From positions 1-64,000 of the forward strand of contig NZ_JARGNB010000008.1 of NCBI RefSeq assembly GCF_030167915.1: a DNA stretch of 64,000 bases, given 5' to 3'. The stretch's first letter is position 1; every line of letters starts with the position of its first letter. The notes below the pieces were generated by a model. It searched no databases, was not told the DNA's origin, and saw only the letters and a program-made list of their open reading frames with translations. The DNA is from Aquabacterium humicola (lineage in GTDB: Bacteria > Pseudomonadota > Gammaproteobacteria > Burkholderiales > Burkholderiaceae_C). Shown here one piece after another: positions 25,612-34,638 of the stretch. The position numbers and the translations under genes are program-made.

Positions 25612-28401
25612 ATGCTGGTGATCGTGGCGATCGTCGTGGGTGCGATTCTGGGTGCCGCGATGGAGTCGGACGGCGGCGTGGTGTTCGGCGCGCTGATCGG
25701 TTGGCTGGCCGTGCGCTCGTGGCGCCAGCAGCGGCAGATCGATGCGCTGCAGAAGGGCCAGGCCGGTGCGGTGGTACCCGCCGCGGCGGCCGCGGCAGCG
25801 GCCGATGCCGGCACCGATCAACCCGACGCGCACGCCGAAACCGCGCCGGGCGCGATGCCCGTCGCGCCGGAACCGGTGACGATGCCGCTGCCGGCGCGCT
25901 CGGCGACGGAACCGTCGGCCCTCGCGGCGCCCGCGCTGGCCGCGGCGGCAGTCGATGTGCCGCTCGACGAGCCTGCGGCCGCCGCGCCAACGCTCGCCGG
26001 CGCCGCCGAGGCGCCGCCGCCCTCGCGCGGCCCGCTCGCGCCGTTGCGCGACTGGTTCTTCGGCGGCAACACCATCGTCAAGGCCGGTGTGCTGATCCTG
26101 TTCCTCGGCCTCGCCTTCCTCGCGAAGTACGCGTCCGAGCACGTCGACCTGCCGATCGAGCTGCGCCTGGCTGGCATCGGCGTCGCGGCGATCGTGCTGC
26201 TGGCCGTCGGCTGGCGGCTGCGCACGAGCCGGCCGGGTTACGCGCAGGCGCTGCAGGGCGGTGCCGTCGCGGTGCTGTACCTGACGCTGTTCGTCGCGTT
26301 CAAGTTCTACGGCGTGCTGGCGGTGGGGCCGGTGTTCGCGATGATGGTGGCGATCGCCGCGCTCGCCGCCGCGCTGGCGGTGCTGCAGGACGCGCGCGCG
26401 CTGGCGGTGATCGGTGCGCTCGGCGGCTTCGCGACCCCGCTGCTGGTGTCCACCGGCAGCGGCAACCAGGTGGCCCTCTTCAGCTATTACCTGGTGCTGG
26501 ACCTCGGCATCCTCGCGGTCGCGTGGTTCCGCACCTGGCGCGTGCTGAACGTGATCGGCTTCGGCTTCACCTTCGGCGTCGGCACGGCCTGGGGCCTGAT
26601 GCGCTACAGCCCCGTGCACTACGCCAGCAGCCAGGCCTTCCTGATCGCCTTCTTCCTGCTCTTCGCGCTGGTGCTGGTGCTGCCGGTGCGGCGGGCCGAG
26701 GCGCTGGCCGACAGGACCTCGAAGTGGGTCAACGGCAGCCTGCTCTTCGGCCTGCCGACGATCACGTTCGCGCTGCAGTACGGCCTGGTGCACGACACGG
26801 CCTACGGCGTCGCGCTGTCGGCGCTGGTGCTGGCCGCGTTCTACGTCGGCCTGGCGACATGGATGCGCGGCCGGCCCGGGCTGGGCCTGACCTTCGACGC
26901 GAGCCTCGCGATCGGCACCGTCTTCCTGACGCTGGTGATCCCGTTCGCGCTCGATCCGCGCAGCACCGCCGGCGCCTGGTCGCTCGAAGGCGCGGGCCTG
27001 GTGTGGCTGGGCCTGCGCCAGGGGCGCCGGCTGCCGCGCGCCTTCGGTTATGCGCTGCTGCTCTTGGCCGGCGTGTCGATGCTGATCGGGCTCGACCATG
27101 CGCACCCGATGCCGACATCGCCGTGGAACGCGGTGCTGTTCAACGCGCTGCTGGCGGCGGCCGGTTCGATCGTGGCGGCGTACGTCGTGCACCGGCACGC
27201 CGCCGGCATCGGCCGCGAACGTGTCGCCGAGCCGCTGCTGATCGTCTGGGCGCTCGTCTGGCTGCTCAGCGCGTCGGCGATCGAGATCGAGCAGTTCGTG
27301 CCCGGGCGTTATTCGCTCGCCGCCTGGCTGCTGATCCTGGCGGCGCTGGCGACCGCCTTCTCGGCGATCGCGGCGCGCTGGCGCTGGCCCGGCATCGCGG
27401 CGCCGGTGCTCGGCACGATGCCGCTGGCGCTGCTGGCCGCCGCGTCCAGCGCGGTGATGCAGGACAGTCCGCTGCAGGACGCCGGCTGGCTCGGCTGGCC
27501 GGTCATGCTGCTGGCGCACGGGCTGTCGCTGAAGTGGGCCGCGCCGCATTGGCCGGCGGCGGGCCGCAAGCTCGCGCATGCGCTGGGTGCGCTCTTGCTG
27601 GCTGCGCTGGCCGCGCTGCTCGGCCGGGCACTGACGAAGGACTGGGGCGATGCCGGCAGCGCCTGGCCGTGGCTCGGCTGGCTGGTCGGTCCGGCGGTGC
27701 TGCTCCTGCTGCTGCCGCGGCCGTCGACGCTGAGGTGGTGGCCGCTGCGCGACGAGCCGTCGGCCTACCGCAGCATCGCCGCCGGCGTGCTGAGCCTGGG
27801 CCTGCTGCTGTGGATCGTGCTGGCCAACATCGGCTCCACCGGCTCGGCGCAGCCGCTGCCGCACGTGCCCCTGCTGAACCCGCTGGACCTGGGCATCGCG
27901 CTGGCGCTGGCCGCGGTCGCGCTGTGGGCCCGCGGGGACGGCGCCGACGCGCTGCGCGAGGTGCAGCCCGGTGCCGTGCCGGCGCTGCTGGGCGGCATCG
28001 GCTTCCTGTGGCTCAACGCGATGCTGGTGCGCGCCTTCCACCACCACGCCGGCGTGCCCTACACCTTCGATGGCTGGAGCGGTTCGCTGGCGGTGCAGAC
28101 CGGCCTGACGCTGCTGTGGAGCGCGCTGGCGCTGGCGGCGATGTGGTGGAGCGCCCGGCGCGCGCAGCGCGCCATGGGTGAGGTCGGTGAGCAGCGCGCC
28201 CTGTGGATCGCCGGCGCGGTGCTGCTGGGCGCCGTGGTGCTGAAGCTGATGGTGGTCGACCTGTCGGGCACGGGCACCGTCACGCGCATCGTCTCTTTCA
28301 TCGGCGTCGGCCTGCTGATGCTGGTGATCGGTTATGTTGCGCCGTTGCCCGCCGCGCGCCGAAGCGCGGGGGCGACGACGGAGGAGACGCATGCGGCTTG
28401 A
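25612..28401 (+). CDS. DUF2339 family large polytopic membrane protein
   Basis: A 929-residue inner-membrane protein with roughly 25 hydrophobic helices after a short N-terminal helix, a Q/K-rich stretch and an Ala/Pro-rich linker (to about residue 140). The WFFGGNTIVKAGVLILFLGLAFLAKYA segment that opens the membrane part, and the later LGGFATPLLVSTGSGN, are hallmarks of DUF2339. Function unknown. GAGGGTGGCGAG precedes the ATG at 25612; an in-frame ATG at 25579, eight bases after CAGAAT, is an alternative start. It overlaps the DUF3999 gene by 11 bases, indicating a coupled pair. Confidence 0.85.
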   Translation: MLVIVAIVVGAILGAAMESDGGVVFGALIGWLAVRSWRQQRQIDALQKGQAGAVVPAAAAAAAADAGTDQPDAHAETAPGAMPVAPEPVTMPLPARSATEPSALAAPALAAAAVDVPLDEPAAAAPTLAGAAEAPPPSRGPLAPLRDWFFGGNTIVKAGVLILFLGLAFLAKYASEHVDLPIELRLAGIGVAAIVLLAVGWRLRTSRPGYAQALQGGAVAVLYLTLFVAFKFYGVLAVGPVFAMMVAIAALAAALAVLQDARALAVIGALGGFATPLLVSTGSGNQVALFSYYLVLDLGILAVAWFRTWRVLNVIGFGFTFGVGTAWGLMRYSPVHYASSQAFLIAFFLLFALVLVLPVRRAEALADRTSKWVNGSLLFGLPTITFALQYGLVHDTAYGVALSALVLAAFYVGLATWMRGRPGLGLTFDASLAIGTVFLTLVIPFALDPRSTAGAWSLEGAGLVWLGLRQGRRLPRAFGYALLLLAGVSMLIGLDHAHPMPTSPWNAVLFNALLAAAGSIVAAYVVHRHAAGIGRERVAEPLLIVWALVWLLSASAIEIEQFVPGRYSLAAWLLILAALATAFSAIAARWRWPGIAAPVLGTMPLALLAAASSAVMQDSPLQDAGWLGWPVMLLAHGLSLKWAAPHWPAAGRKLAHALGALLLAALAALLGRALTKDWGDAGSAWPWLGWLVGPAVLLLLLPRPSTLRWWPLRDEPSAYRSIAAGVLSLGLLLWIVLANIGSTGSAQPLPHVPLLNPLDLGIALALAAVALWARGDGADALREVQPGAVPALLGGIGFLWLNAMLVRAFHHHAGVPYTFDGWSGSLAVQTGLTLLWSALALAAMWWSARRAQRAMGEVGEQRALWIAGAVLLGAVVLKLMVVDLSGTGTVTRIVSFIGVGLLMLVIGYVAPLPAARRSAGATTEETHAA

Positions 28402-29893
28402 GATTCGGGTGGGCGCGGCGGGGCGGGTGGCCGGGCGGATGGCCGGGTTGGTGGCCGCGCTGGTGGCCGGGCCGCTGGCCGCCGCGCTGCCGGCGCCGGC
28501 GCGGGCCGGCGAGGCCGCCGCGCTGCGCTGGAGCGCGCCGGTGACGGTGAGCAGGCCGGGCGGCTTCGTGCAGCTGCCGCTGCCGCCGGCGGTCTACGCC
28601 CACAGCCGGCAGCCGGGGCTGGCGGATCTGCGCCTGGTCGATGCGGAGGGCCGGCTGGTGCCGTTCGCGCTGCTGGGGCCGCGGGCCGAACAGCAGCGCA
28701 TCACCGAAGAACGGCGTGAGGTGGCGCTGTACCTGCTGCCCAAGGTCGCCGCCGGCGAGGCGCTGCCGCCGAACCTGGAACTGCGCATCGACGGCGGCCG
28801 GCTGCAGGTGCGCACGACCGGCGGCGAGCTGCCGCGGCCGACCGGCGGCGCGCCGGCGGGCTGGCTGTTCGACCTCGGTGAACGCACACCGGACATGCCC
28901 GCGCCGCGCAGCCTGCGGCTGCGCTGGTCGGGACCGGCCGAATTCAATGCGGGCTACGCCCTCGATGCCAGCGACGACCTGCGCCAGTGGCGGCCCGCCG
29001 GCGGCGGCCAGCTGATGTCGCTGACGGCATCGCCGGCCGCGCCCGCGGCGGCGGGCGGGGCGCTGACGCAGCCGCTGGTGATGCTGCCGGCCGAGCCGGC
29101 GCGCTACATCCGGCTGCGCTGGGCCGATCCGCCGATCGCCCCGGCCCTGACCGGCGGCGAAGCGGTGGTCGAGCGGCGCGGCGGCATCCCGCTCGATCCG
29201 CCGACCACTTTGCGCCTGCCGGCGTCGCCGGAGCCGCCGGCGCGCGCGTCCGACCCGTCGGCCAGGCGCGCGCTGCACGTCGACCTCGGCGGCGTGCTGC
29301 CGGTGCTGCAGGTCGACCTGGCGCTGCCGCCGGGCACGCAGGTGATCCCGCTGCGTGTGCAGCAACGCCAGCGCGCCGACGAGCCCTGGCACGAACTGAC
29401 CGCGGGTGTCGTCTACCGCATCGAGCGGCCCGGCAGCAGCGATGGCGCCAGCAGCGTCTCGCCGCCGCTGAAGCTGCACACCGAGACGCGCTACCTGCGG
29501 CTGGTGCCCGACGAACGCGCCCCCGCGCTGGATGCCGCACGCACGATGCTGATCGCCCAGGTGCAGCTGGCGTCGCTGGTCTTCCCGGCGCAGGGCACGC
29601 CGCCGTACCGGCTGCAGGCCGGCGCGGTGAACATGCCCACGCCCGGCATGCGTACGCCGGCGCCGACACCCGGCGCGCTGCCGATCGAGACGCTGGTGCC
29701 GCAGCTCGAGCAGGAACGCGCGCGCTTCGGCCGTGCCGAGATCGGCACCTTCGCCGAGGTGCCGGAGGTGGTGCAGCAGGCCGAGCAGCAGGCGCAGCGC
29801 GCGAAGCTGCGGCCGATGCTGCTGTGGGGCGTGCTGCTGGCGGGTGTCGCGGCGCTCGGGTTGATGGTCTGGCGCCTGGCGAAGAAGTCCTGA
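28391..29893 (+). CDS. DUF3999 family exported membrane-anchored protein
   Basis: A 500-residue protein with a signal peptide (to about residue 38), a large periplasmic beta-rich region and one C-terminal membrane helix (about 472-492) ending in KKS. The pattern of DUF3999 is present: an N-terminal YAHSRQPGLADLRLVDAEGRLVPFA block, a second repeat around VEPYLRLRW-like strands, and LRLVPDERAP. GGAG lies 6 bases before the ATG. Coupled to the DUF2339 gene by an 11-base overlap, it probably forms a complex with that protein. Cellular role unknown. Confidence 0.82.
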   Translation: MRLEIRVGAAGRVAGRMAGLVAALVAGPLAAALPAPARAGEAAALRWSAPVTVSRPGGFVQLPLPPAVYAHSRQPGLADLRLVDAEGRLVPFALLGPRAEQQRITEERREVALYLLPKVAAGEALPPNLELRIDGGRLQVRTTGGELPRPTGGAPAGWLFDLGERTPDMPAPRSLRLRWSGPAEFNAGYALDASDDLRQWRPAGGGQLMSLTASPAAPAAAGGALTQPLVMLPAEPARYIRLRWADPPIAPALTGGEAVVERRGGIPLDPPTTLRLPASPEPPARASDPSARRALHVDLGGVLPVLQVDLALPPGTQVIPLRVQQRQRADEPWHELTAGVVYRIERPGSSDGASSVSPPLKLHTETRYLRLVPDERAPALDAARTMLIAQVQLASLVFPAQGTPPYRLQAGAVNMPTPGMRTPAPTPGALPIETLVPQLEQERARFGRAEIGTFAEVPEVVQQAEQQAQRAKLRPMLLWGVLLAGVAALGLMVWRLAKKS

Positions 29894-29927
29894 GGCCGGC
29901 AAGGCGCGCCCCGGGAGGCGGCCGCGG

Positions 29928-30641
29928 TCAGACCCCCAGCACCTGGGCCATCGCCGCCGGATCGGCCGCCAGGGCGGCCGATTCGCCGCTCATCACGACG
30001 CGGCCCTTCTCCATCACCAGCGCACGGTCGGTGTGCGCGAGCACGGCCCTGATGTTGCGGTCGACCACCAGCGTCGACAGGCCCGAGGCGCGGATCAGCG
30101 CGATCACGCGCCAGATCTCGGCGACGACCAGCGGCGCCAGGCCCTCGGTGGCCTCGTCGAGGATCAGCAGCCGCGGATGCGTCATCAGCGCGCGGCCGAT
30201 TGCCAGCATCTGCTGCTCGCCGCCCGAGAGCTGCTGGCCGCCGTGCGACAGGCGCTCGGCCAGCCGCGGGAAGGTCTCGAGCACGCGCTCCAGTGTCCAC
30301 GGCGACGCGCCGTCGGCGGCCGGCCGCGCGGCCATCAGCAGGTTCTCGCGCACCGAGAGGTTCGGGAAGATGCCGCGGCCCTCCGGCACGTAGCCCAGGC
30401 CCAGGCGCGTGATGCGCTCGGGCAGGTGGCCGGTGATGTCCGTGCCCAGCCACCGCACGCGGCCCGCGCGGGGCCGCACATAACCCAGCATCGAACGGAT
30501 CAGCGTGGTCTTGCCCATGCCGTTGCGGCCCAGCAGGCCGAGCGCCGAGCCGGCGGGCAGCTCGAAGCTGACGCCGCGCAGGATGTGGCTGTCGCCGAGG
30601 TAGGTGTGCAGGTCGTCGACCGCCAGCATCGGGGCCGTCAC
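29928..30641 (-). CDS. livF: Branched-chain-type ABC transporter ATP-binding protein LivF
   Basis: A 237-residue ATPase of a HAAT-type importer: Walker A GRNGMGKTT near residue 39, Q-loop, ABC signature LSGGEQQ near residue 138 and Walker B LLILDEATEG near residue 158. The start is a GTG whose last bases overlap the livG stop (GTGA), giving tight coupling; an in-frame ATG four codons later is possible. One residue is atypical: the region after Walker B reads VVDRNIR, where most LivF proteins have VEQN, so the switch-loop His position is occupied differently. Confidence 0.9.
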   Translation of the reverse strand: MTAPMLAVDDLHTYLGDSHILRGVSFELPAGSALGLLGRNGMGKTTLIRSMLGYVRPRAGRVRWLGTDITGHLPERITRLGLGYVPEGRGIFPNLSVRENLLMAARPAADGASPWTLERVLETFPRLAERLSHGGQQLSGGEQQMLAIGRALMTHPRLLILDEATEGLAPLVVAEIWRVIALIRASGLSTLVVDRNIRAVLAHTDRALVMEKGRVVMSGESAALAADPAAMAQVLGV

Positions 30642-31384
30642 TCGTGCTCTCCGAGGTAGGCGACCTGCACGTCGCGGTTGGCGCGGATCGCCGCCGGCGC
30701 ATCGCTGGCGATCACCTGGCCGTTGACCATCACCGTGATGCGGTCGGCGATGCGGAAGACCGCGTCCATGTCGTGCTCGACCAGCGCGATCGCGTGGCCG
30801 GGCTTCAGTGCCGCCAGCAGCGCGAGCATGCGCTCGGTCTCCTCGGCGCCCATGCCGGCCAGCGGCTCGTCGAGCAGCAGCACGCGGGGCCGCGTCGCCA
30901 GGCACATCGCGATCTCGAGCTGGCGCTTGCCGCCGTGGCTGAGGGTCGAAGCAAGTTGTGTCGCCTGGTCGGCCAAGCCCGCGGCGGCGAGCGCCTCGCG
31001 GGCGGCTGCGCCGCTGTCCGGGCAGTCGGCGGCTGCCTGGCGCCAGGTCCAGGGCCGCGGGAAGGCCGCCTGCGCGCACAGCCGCGCGTTCTCGAAGACG
31101 CTGAACTCGCCGAAGATCGTCGTGCGCTGGTAGCTGCGGCCGATGCCGGCGCGCGCGCGTTTCGGCTGCGGCCAGGCGGTGATCTCCGCGCCGTCGAGCG
31201 CGATGCGGCCGGCGCTCGGGGCGAGCTCGCCCGACAGCAGGTTGATCAGGGTGGACTTGCCGGCGCCGTTGGTGCCGATCACCGCATGCACCTCGCCGAG
31301 CCGGAAATCCAGCGACACGTCGTTGACCGCGGCCAGGCCGCCGAAGCGGCGCGTCAGCCCGGTGCAGGCCAGCACGGCGCTCAC
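30638..31384 (-). CDS. livG: Branched-chain-type ABC transporter ATP-binding protein LivG
   Basis: A 248-residue ATPase, partner of LivF. Walker A is GTNGAGKST near residue 37, the signature LSHGGKRQLE near residue 147 and Walker B RVLLLDEPLAGMG near residue 166, with switch VEHDMD. The LSHG variant of the signature is normal for LivG. It overlaps livM by 4 bases and livF by 4 bases. It energises uptake through LivH-LivM at the inner membrane. Confidence 0.92.
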   Translation of the reverse strand: MSAVLACTGLTRRFGGLAAVNDVSLDFRLGEVHAVIGTNGAGKSTLINLLSGELAPSAGRIALDGAEITAWPQPKRARAGIGRSYQRTTIFGEFSVFENARLCAQAAFPRPWTWRQAAADCPDSGAAAREALAAAGLADQATQLASTLSHGGKRQLEIAMCLATRPRVLLLDEPLAGMGAEETERMLALLAALKPGHAIALVEHDMDAVFRIADRITVMVNGQVIASDAPAAIRANRDVQVAYLGEHE

Positions 31385-32355
31385 GACAGCCTCCGCCGGG
31401 CCAGCCCGATCAGGCCCTTCGGCAGCAGCGCGACGAAGGCGATCACGGTGAAGCCCAGGGTCAGCTGCCAGCGCTCGGACAGCGGGCCGACCAGCGCCGG
31501 CGTCGACAGCAGTTCCTTCAGCAGCACGAAGGCCACCGCGCCCAGCACCGCACCGCGCAGGTGGCCGAGCCCGCCGAGGATGATCACCAGCAGCACCTCG
31601 CCGGACACGTGCCAGGACAGCAGCTCCGGGTTGACGACGCCGTCCTTGGTCGCCGCGACGAAGCCCGCGACGCCGGCCAGCGCGGCGGCGATCACGAAGG
31701 CGGCGAGCTTGTACAGCGTGGTCGGGAAGCCGGCGGCGCGCATGCGCTGCTCGTTGACGCGGATGCCGGCCAGCGCATGGCCGAAGCGCGCGCGGCGGAT
31801 CAGCGCCAGCAGTGCGCCGGTGGCGATCAGCAGCGTGCAGGCCAGCCAGTACAGCGTGGGCTTGTGGTCGGTGTCGAGCACCACGCGTTCGCCGATCGCC
31901 AGCACCGGCCGCACGTTCAGGTAGATGCCGTCGGTGCCGCCGCCGAACTTGGTGTCGTGGAAGACGAAGTAGGCCATCTGCGCGAAGGCCAGCGTGACCA
32001 TGATGAAGTAGACGCCCTTGGTGCGCAGGCTCAAGGCGCCGACGAAGAGCGCGTACAGCGCGGCGAAGCCCGCGGCCGCCGGCAGCAGCAGCACGATGGC
32101 GCCGGGCCCGTCGGGCGGCGACAGCATCACCGTGGCGTAGGCGCCGATGCCGTAGAAGGCCGCATGGCCCAGGCTGACCAGGCCGGTGGTGCCGACCAGC
32201 AGCTCGAGGCTCAGCGCGAAGATCGCCAGCGTGACGATGCGCAGCACCAGGTCCTGCAGGTACGAGCTCAGGAAGGGCTGCGCGGCGAGCAGCGCGATGG
32301 CGCCGATGGTCGGCAACAACCAGGGCAGCAGCCAGGGCGGCAGGCGCGGGTTCAT
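31381..32355 (-). CDS. livM: Branched-chain-type ABC transporter permease LivM
   Basis: A 324-residue permease with about nine membrane helices and the LivM signatures: GLVSLGHAAFYGIGAYA near residue 58 and the EAA-like coupling block IRRARFGHALAGIRVNEQRMRAAGF around residues 186-210. It forms the translocation channel with LivH. Its ATG shares one base with the livH stop codon, as is usual for this operon. Confidence 0.92.
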   Translation of the reverse strand: MNPRLPPWLLPWLLPTIGAIALLAAQPFLSSYLQDLVLRIVTLAIFALSLELLVGTTGLVSLGHAAFYGIGAYATVMLSPPDGPGAIVLLLPAAAGFAALYALFVGALSLRTKGVYFIMVTLAFAQMAYFVFHDTKFGGGTDGIYLNVRPVLAIGERVVLDTDHKPTLYWLACTLLIATGALLALIRRARFGHALAGIRVNEQRMRAAGFPTTLYKLAAFVIAAALAGVAGFVAATKDGVVNPELLSWHVSGEVLLVIILGGLGHLRGAVLGAVAFVLLKELLSTPALVGPLSERWQLTLGFTVIAFVALLPKGLIGLARRRLS

Positions 32356-33224
32356 CAGGCGCGCTTCATCAGCCCTTCGGGCCGCCAGACCAGCACGATG
32401 GCCATCAGCAGGTACACGCCGATGCCGGACAGCTCGGCGAAGAAGACCTTGCCGAAGGTGTCGACGAAGCCGACCAGCAGCGCCGCGATCAGCGCGCCGG
32501 TGATCGAGCCGATGCCGCCGATCACGACGACGACGAAGCAGATGATCAGCACGTGGCCGCCCATGCCCGGGTACACGCTGGACATCGGCGCGGCGATCAT
32601 GCCGGCCAGCGCGGCCAGCGCGACGCCGCCGGCGAAGACGATGCGGTACAGCCGCGTGATGTCGATGCCCAGGCCGCGCACCATGTCGCGGTTGCTGGCG
32701 CCGGCGCGGATCATCATGCCCAGCCGCGTGCGGTTGACGATCCAGTACAGCGCCGCGCCGATGACGATGCAGGCGGCCGATGCGAACAGCCGGTAGACCG
32801 GGTAGGTCATCAGCTCGCCGAGCGCGATGCTGCCCGACAGCCAGTCCGGCGGCTTGACGCCGTGCACGTCGTTGCCGACGAGCAGCGAACGCGCTTCCTC
32901 GAACACCAGGATCAGCGCCCAGGTCATCAGCACCTGCTGCAGGTGCTCGCGCTGGTAGAGGTAGCTGAAGAAGGCCCATTCGAGGATGTAGCCGAACAGC
33001 GCCGCCAGCAGCGTGCCGCACACCAGCATCGTGATGAAGTGCTGGCCGAACAGCGGCGACAGCGAGAACGCCAGGTAGGCGCCGATCATGTAGAAGCTGC
33101 CGTGCGCCAGGTTGATGACGCCCATGATCCCGAAGATCAGCGTCAGCCCGGACGCGACCAGGAACAGCAGCAGCCCGTACTGGACGGCATTGAGGCACTG
33201 GACGGCGAAGGTGGCGAGGTCCAA
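32355..33224 (-). CDS. livH: Branched-chain-type ABC transporter permease LivH
   Basis: A 289-residue permease with about eight helices; GVINLAHGSFYMIGAYLA near residue 37 and the coupling-helix block NRTRLGMMIRAGASNRDMVRGLGI are typical LivH. I place the start at TTG 33224 (MDLATFAVQCLNAVQYGLLL) because it gives the family length. The in-frame ATG at 33326 would add 34 residues coded by a pentamer tandem repeat and proline-rich filler unlike any LivH N-terminus. The true start remains uncertain. First gene of the livHMGF unit. Confidence 0.85.
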   Translation of the reverse strand: MDLATFAVQCLNAVQYGLLLFLVASGLTLIFGIMGVINLAHGSFYMIGAYLAFSLSPLFGQHFITMLVCGTLLAALFGYILEWAFFSYLYQREHLQQVLMTWALILVFEEARSLLVGNDVHGVKPPDWLSGSIALGELMTYPVYRLFASAACIVIGAALYWIVNRTRLGMMIRAGASNRDMVRGLGIDITRLYRIVFAGGVALAALAGMIAAPMSSVYPGMGGHVLIICFVVVVIGGIGSITGALIAALLVGFVDTFGKVFFAELSGIGVYLLMAIVLVWRPEGLMKRA

Positions 33225-33261
33225 GGGGGTGGGGGTCGCGGGCGGCGGCGGATTATTGATC

Positions 33262-33301
33262 GGTGCGCTGCGCTGCGCTGCGGTGCGGTGCGGTGAGGTG
33301 C
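33262..33301. repeat. Pentanucleotide tandem repeat upstream of livH
   Basis: Eight consecutive 5-mers of the form GSTGM (GGTGC, GCTGC x3, GGTGC x2, GGTGA, GGTGC) lie between the LuxR-type gene and livH. An AT-rich patch GATTATTGAT next to it could hold a -10 element for livH. A length change would alter the promoter region or an extended livH frame. Confidence 0.7.
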
Positions 33302-33362
33302 AGTGGATGCGGCTACGCCGCGACACGGCGTGCCGCGCGGCCGATGGCGAGCGCCGCCCGCG

Positions 33363-34478
33363 TCACTGGCCGTTCATCATCCGCGAGACCAGCTGGGCCT
33401 GGCGCGAGGTGCCCGTCTTCACGAACAGGTTGCGGATGTGCGTGCGCACGGTGGTGACGCCCACCTGCTGCTCGTCGGCGATCGCCGCCGCGCTGAGGCC
33501 CTCGCACAGGCGCCTGGCCACACGCAGCTCGGCCGGCGTCAGGCCGTAGCGCCGCGCGAGGTCGGTGCCGTCGCCGGCCGGCCGCGCGGCGATCGTGCAG
33601 ATGGCCACCGCGCGGTGGGTCGCGAAGCGGTCGGTGGTGGCGCCATGCACGCGCCGGATCTCCAGCACCGCGTGGCGCCCGGGCGTCTGCAGATCGACCG
33701 ACAGGCTGGGCCGCGCCTCGTCGGCGAACGCGGCCAGCGCATCGGCCAGCGGTTTCCAGCCCTCGGCGGTCGACATCATCAGCCGGCCGCCGACCGGCTT
33801 CAGCACCGCGTCCGGCAGTTCCATCGCCGCCGCCGCGGCCGGATTGCTCTCGACGAGCTCGCCCGCCTCACCGACCAGCAGCATCGGCGCGTCGGCGGCG
33901 CGGAAGAGCTCGTGCAGCGTCTCGCCGACCGCCAGCTCCGGTGCCAGGCGCCGGTGCAGGCGCAGCACGCGCCGCAGGTGCGGCGTCAGCGACGCGAGGC
34001 GCGCTTCGCTGCGGCGCGGGAACAGCGGCTGGTCCTCGTGGCGATGGAAGGTCAGGAAGGTGCCCTGGCCGTCGGGGCCGAGCGGTTCGACGATGCAGCA
34101 CAACACGTCGCGGATGCGGTGACGGTGCAGGAACTCGCGCCAGAAGTAGCTGCGCTTCAAGGCCTGCGGTGCGACCAGCTGCGAGCCGCGGTACACCCGG
34201 TCGAGCACGAAGCCGCGCGAGAAGCCGCTGCGCACCCATTCGTCGTGCACGTTGAAGTGCGTGTGGTACTCGACGAGCGAGGCCGGCGACACGCCGACCG
34301 AGCCGATGTGGGTGGTGGTGGCGAGGCGCCGCTCGGGCGTGGTCAGGAAGATCACCCCGCGGGCGTCGAAGAAGGCCCGGAACGCGCCGAGTGCCTCGGC
34401 GAAAGGCAGCTCGTGGCCGACCGCGTCGTACAGGCGCTCGATGGCCGCCTCCCATTGCCCGGGATCGATCTTCTCCAT
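33363..34478 (-). CDS. LuxR-family transcriptional regulator
   Basis: A 371-residue regulator with a C-terminal LuxR/FixJ helix-turn-helix (about residues 303-365: GLTPAELRVARRLCEGLSAAAIADEQQVGVTT...). A long N-terminal sensor region, including a PAS-like segment at about 190-290 (MLLVGEAGELVESNPAA), precedes it. No receiver domain, so it probably senses a ligand directly. GGAGG lies before the ATG at 34478. Placed between the transporter's binding-protein gene and livHMGF and on the same strand, it likely regulates this uptake system, but that is inference. Confidence 0.85.
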   Translation of the reverse strand: MEKIDPGQWEAAIERLYDAVGHELPFAEALGAFRAFFDARGVIFLTTPERRLATTTHIGSVGVSPASLVEYHTHFNVHDEWVRSGFSRGFVLDRVYRGSQLVAPQALKRSYFWREFLHRHRIRDVLCCIVEPLGPDGQGTFLTFHRHEDQPLFPRRSEARLASLTPHLRRVLRLHRRLAPELAVGETLHELFRAADAPMLLVGEAGELVESNPAAAAAMELPDAVLKPVGGRLMMSTAEGWKPLADALAAFADEARPSLSVDLQTPGRHAVLEIRRVHGATTDRFATHRAVAICTIAARPAGDGTDLARRYGLTPAELRVARRLCEGLSAAAIADEQQVGVTTVRTHIRNLFVKTGTSRQAQLVSRMMNGQ

Positions 34479-34638
34479 GCAGCCCCCTCCGACGTCGCGG
34501 TGATGCTGCAGTGGCGCGCTGAAGACTGTCAACCGGGCCCGCACGGGGTGGCTGGGCGGACGTCCGCGACTGTGGGGATCACGGGCCAGCTGCCGGGCGG
34601 CGCGCCTGCGGGTTTCACCGGGCGGCGGCCCGGCACGC

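Noticed and set aside
24784-28392. Very long open frame antisense to the DUF2339 gene (about 1200 codons)
   Set aside because: Its translation is Arg/Gln/His-rich with no domains, the usual product of high third-position GC; the sense strand encodes a clear polytopic membrane protein.
33225-33326. ATG 33326 as livH start
   Set aside because: The added 34 residues are coded by a pentamer repeat and proline filler and are unlike LivH N-termini; TTG 33224 gives the family length, though it has no clear ribosome-binding site.
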